DNA of 64,000 nt from Heterodera schachtii (taxonomy: Eukaryota; Nematoda; Chromadorea; Rhabditida; Heteroderidae). Below the pieces are notes generated by a model. It worked only from the letters and a program-made list of their open reading frames with translations. It was not told the DNA's origin and searched no databases. The translations under genes were made by a program, and so were the position numbers. Numbering within the stretch: the first letter of the stretch is position 1; the number at the start of each line of letters is the position of its first letter. This document shows positions 59,300 through 64,000 of this stretch, one piece after another. Location of the stretch: contig SIJG01000095.1 of assembly GCA_023374025.1 (NCBI GenBank), positions 376,290-440,289 of the forward strand, written 5' to 3'.

Positions 59300-62200
59300 C
59301 TCCCATGAAGTTAATCCATTTTTTAACAATTTTATGCTTTTCTATTATATAAGATTTTTGCTTTTTTCTTTTCTATTTAACAAAATAATGGAACTGTGAA
59401 CAAATTTTATTTAAAAAGGAGTAAATTATTAATTAAAAAAAAGTTTTGTCAAAAAAATGTAAAAATATTTACATCAATTAAATTTTTCTTTATGAATCGC
59501 TTCTTTTCTTGTTCAAAAATTTATTATTTTAAAAGCTTTTTTTATGGTTATTTTTTAATGTATCATATTTTTGTATTTTTGTGTCAAAATCAAATTTTAT
59601 TGTTTGAAATTTTAATATTATAAAAAATGAAAAATATTACGGCAGCAAAAAGGCATTGAATTTCTAAAAATAAATGCTCCTTTTTTTGACCAAAGCTATT
59701 TAATTAACCAAATATTATGTGGACTCATAACAATCTCGTTGCATGATGTAACTGGCCAGAGTTTGGTTTATCCCAACTGTGTCGGAGCGAATTTTGATTT
59801 TATATTTAGTATTTTTTATTGTTATTAGTTTTTTAATAATGATTCCTTTATTTTTTATAGATTTTATCTTTTTTTGTTAAAATATTTTTAAATTAAAAAA
59901 ATAATAATTTCTTCAATTAGGTATTTTTATTTGGTTGTTTTAACTTTTTATTTGAAAAATTGCTTTTTATTAAATAATAGTTTCTTATTTAATTGGGTTT
60001 TATTCTTGAATAATTAATTTGTAATGTCTGTAAATTTTTATTTTATAATTTTTTATGTTAATCCCTTTAAATAAGCAGCACATAATTTTAATTATGTTTA
60101 AAAAATTTTTTTCCCAATTTCTAATCTTTAAACATACGAAATTGTGAAATTTATTTATTATATCTTTTGAAAATAAACTTCGAATTTATATTAATTTATA
60201 TAATCTTTGATTTTTTTATTTTTACTTATTAATTATTCAAAAACTAATATTGTTTCTATTTTAAAAAAAAATATAATTTTAAAAGCATTTTTTTAAAGAA
60301 TATATTGTCTTTTTTATAAAACAAAAAGCAAGAAAAGGATTCAAATCTTTTAAAGATATTTAAGAATACAGATACAGTTAAAAAATAATAAATATTCGTC
60401 ATCATGAACTATCAAAATAGAATATATTTGTACAGATATTTTAATTTTTAAGAATGTGTTCGAGTGATAATAAGGACAGTTATATTAGGCTGTTTAATCA
60501 ATTCATTTGTTCGAAGAATAAGTTTTTGCTGTCATTGTTTATTTTTTGATATGTTTATAATTAGTCAAAATTCGATGTTGAAATTGCCAAATTTAATTAT
60601 CACATAAGAATTTTTTAATAATTGATTTTCTCATATTTTTCTTTTTTAGTTTCAATTTTAATTAAAATTAAATTTTTTATTTTGTTTAATTCATTTTTCA
60701 CTTATTTATCTTTATTTATACATACATTTCCACAATGCTAGAATTTACAAGTTAATTAAAAAAAAATTTATTGTAAAAATTTAAAAATGATTTAAAACTT
60801 GCATTTTTATTCAAATCTTATTTTTCATTATCAATGATATTTTAATGTTTTTTAGTAAGTCAAATTCTTCAATAAATTTGTATATAACAGTCATAATAAA
60901 TTTAAAACGCCTGGGCGAAAAGTTTATTTATTTTGGCACTTTTTTGTTTATTTTTAAGAGTGGACATTCAGTTAATTTCGGATTTAATGCATTTAAATTT
61001 TTAAACATTCGTAAGAAACGATTCTTTATTTTTAAAATTTTTGTACTTTTTTCTGTTTGTATTGTATATTTTTTCAAAAAATGAAAAATAGCATTTCTAC
61101 AGTATTTGGATGAAAATTTATGAATTAAAATAATTTTTGAATTAATATTGTTTATTAAATATGTGAAAAATTACAATAATGAATTAGTTAATTAATATTA
61201 GATTTTATTATTCTAATAAAATTCATTTATTAAGATTTAATCTTATTTTATGTCTTGCTACTCAATAATTCATTAATTTTGATTGTATAAAAATGAAAAA
61301 ATAAAAAATATTAGCTTTTAAATAAAAAATTTTCTTTCGTTTGTTTATTCTTTGTAATGATTGGCTTATGGTAAATTTATATCTTATATTCTTTGGTATC
61401 TTGTTTTATTTCACTTAATACATTCGTTGTCTAGTCTGTTTGTTGGCTCTTGATTTCGTTCATTGTTTTTGTGTTGGATCAGTTCCTATCCAAGTAATTG
61501 TTTTTTCCTAATTTTTTAAAAATTATTTCTTTTAAGTAGAAAATTCAATATAATTTATATATTCTGTTAGATTTAAATTTAAATCAGGATTTAAATATAT
61601 ACATAACATATAAAAAAATCTATTTTGAAAATTAATCTTTTAATAAATAGGGCTAAAATTTGCACTTTTTCACCTGGTGACGCCTAAAACCCTCAATTTT
61701 TCTAAAAAAAAAATAGGCTCAAAAATGAGAATGGCGGTAACTCCGAATAAAAATTTAAAAAAATAAGAAACGGCTTAGTCTTTGGCGTCGTCTGATGAGA
61801 AATTTTTGAAATTTCAAAACTTTATTTTTGTGAATCTTTAGACAAAAAACCACAAAAATTCCCCAATAAAGAATTAAATAAAATGACCCTCAATAAAAAC
61901 TCCCATAGTTACTTTAAATAACTGAAAAATGCCAAAATAGTTGCTAAAAAAAGTTGCCAAAATTGGGAAAACATATCAATAAATGTTTGATTTTCCAAAA
62001 TTGCTTTATTCTTTATCCATTTTGGTTTAAAAAAGAATAAAAGGCGGTTTTTTACGATTCTGTGTTGCATTCAGTGGTTATCGGGGTCATTGGTCACAAA
62101 TATGACATCTATTACGAGCAATTCCTAAACCCAGACCCGAATTCGAAGAAAAAATCGAATGTTTAAATTTTTAGAAATTTGGATTTATGGCTAACTCCAT

Positions 62201-64000
62201 AAAACACTTTTTATGAATATAATTTAAATAAAGTGAAAAAATTACAAATTTAAACTTGTTGTTGATGAATATCATAGATTAGATTATAAACTGATGTCAC
62301 ATTCGTGATCAGCTATCACGATATTCTCTTTGATAAATTCTTTTTTTCGATTTTATTAAATTCTGTTCGTTTTTTGATTTTCAAAAAATTTCCAATTATT
62401 TTTAATTGAATGCAATCCTATCCCCACAATTATATATATATTTTGTGAATATGAAAGTAAAATAATTAATTACTTTTTATCATTGAATTATATTTATTCT
62501 TTTATAAATAAAAATTAATGTTTAACATGGTTTTGAATATGTAAATAATTTGGTTAAATTGTTACTTTAAATTTTAATAATTTGATTGTATCTTTAATAT
62601 TTTAATAACCATTGTTTATTCATCAGCTTTCTTAATTTCTTTTATTATATAAGAATGTATATTTTTGAATTAAATTTTTTCCGCCTCAAAAAGCGTTTTA
62701 TTCTGATCATAATTTGCTTTTTACAAATTTTTCTATTGAAAAAAAAAAATTTGAAAATTATAAATTATTAAAATCACTGCGTTTTTGGGCCTCTGTAATT
62801 TACGGATTAGATATTTCTAAGCCCAGCCCTGTTATAGTACCAGTTTTGAAAATTCATTCAAATAATACTACAAAAATTTAGTTTAAAATATTATAACAAA
62901 TTCTTTAATTACTATTAAATAATTTATATTTTATCTCGTCTTGGGTCTATTTTTTTGAATTTTCATTTGAGCTATTTTTAGAATCTATCGTATTATTTTT
63001 GTTTATTATTTTTATACAGATATTACTTTGGTTATTAGTGTTAATATATATATTTATTTTTAAAGTTATTTCGTTGTGTGGCTGTTATTTTTTAATTTGA
63101 TTAATTCATGTAAAGGTTTTTGTGGATTTAAAATAATTTTTTTATATATTTTTTTTAATTTATAAAGGATTTTTTTACTATAAAGATAAAAAATTTGACT
63201 TACTTTTTCTGTTCGTAATGCTAAAAATAATAAACTTAACAATATTTTTACAATAAAATTTATTTTACATAAAATGTTTATATTATATTTAGACAAACAA
63301 ATCAAATATACAATTAAATACATATAAAGAAAAATTATTTTAAAATATTCCGACCGACAAAATCTTTAGTTGAATTTCATTTTTTTTAATAAAATTATTT
63401 TCAAAATTTTAAACAATTTTTTGATATGTAAGCTTATCAATTAAATAAATTTTGAATAAATGTCTATCCCTTTCAAAGCCAATGAGCTGCTTAATTATTA
63501 GTCGTTAAATTCTTTTCTTTGGTTAATTGCATATGTTATATATTTTTGAGAAAAAAAAACAAAATCATTAATGTAGGCTCATTTATTACTATTATTTTAG
63601 AAAGTTGCTAAAATATTTTATTTTGATTTAAATAAAGTTATAATATTTTCTTTTTTTACGGAATCAAAAAATTCATTACAATTTCTTTTTTTTATTAAAT
63701 TTTTTATTTTATTACAATATTGTGAATAAATAAATTTGCATCAAATGCAAATTTGACAAAATAATAAATTCTGAAAAGCTATTAAAATTATTTAACTTCA
63801 TTGACTAACTTTGCTAATTTCATTAAATTTTTATAAATTATTAGCATTTTCATTCTATTTCTTTGGTGAATTTATTTTTTTGTTATTTTGACAATTAAAA
63901 CATTTAACTTGAAAATACAAAAATTATAAGACAATTCCGTTTGTTTGCCTTATAAATTTAATTCAAATTATTTTAATTTTCAAAATTTTAACATAAATAA
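59300..64000. other. AT-rich desert, last part
   Basis: No genes seen. AATCTCGT at 59732 and TATCTCGT at 62932. 62060-62320 is a decayed relative of the 15404 element: 'cattggtcacaaatatgaca' and 'gatgtcacattcgtgatcag' stand as inverted halves. The remainder is A/T runs. Confidence 0.5.

Noticed and set aside
35965..64000. Nuclear copy of mitochondrial DNA
   Set aside because: T-skew and low G+C are suggestive, but no mitochondrial protein, rRNA or tRNA could be read.
35965..64000. piRNA cluster of the C. elegans type (AT-rich with CTGTTTCA motifs)
   Set aside because: No recurrent CTGTTTCA was noticed, and this pathway is thought to be missing in tylenchid nematodes.

Overview
The window is eukaryotic nuclear DNA: exons of conserved animal genes are split by introns rich in A/T and G/C homopolymers and separated by transposon debris. 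The protein matches (a LIN-23/beta-TrCP orthologue, an alpha-spectrin fragment, a complex I NDUFB5-like subunit), a possible spliced-leader acceptor before lin-23 and several GC-AG introns suggest a nematode, most likely a tylenchid plant parasite such as a cyst nematode. The nematode call is well supported; the genus is inference. No bacterial features, CRISPR arrays or rRNA genes were seen.

Layout. (1) 109-4395 (+): the 3' part of an NDUFB5-like subunit gene in six exons. (2) 4400-16240: a transposon-dense stretch with several short inverted-repeat elements (hAT-like where 8-bp target duplications show), two tRNA-like sequences, a CT-rich tract, and three copies of an unrecognised gene family coding for tandem helix-turn-helix repeats, one of them preceded by a signal-peptide reading frame. 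(3) 16281-24594 (+): an almost complete 14-exon lin-23 gene (F-box and seven WD40 repeats, substrate receptor of an SCF ubiquitin ligase). (4) 25812-28956 (-): eight exons of alpha-spectrin, tail to tail with lin-23 and cut off at both ends. (5) 30975-31345: a GC-rich palindrome. (6) 31797-35964: a 4.2-kb foldback structure built from rearranged LTR-element pieces, carrying arrays of hairpins whose stems vary in a compensated way. (7) 35965-64000: 28 kb of very AT-rich, T-skewed DNA with no gene, containing old diverged repeats and a few TIR insertions.

The three conserved genes are unrelated housekeeping or signalling genes and show no operon logic. Single-base defects occur in otherwise intact coding sequence (lin-23 exon 10/11 junction, spectrin exon 1, the HTH ORF). 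They may be indel errors in a long-read assembly or real decay, so gene integrity should be judged with that in mind. The most unusual items are the signal-peptide plus tandem-HTH family and the hairpin array in the foldback.
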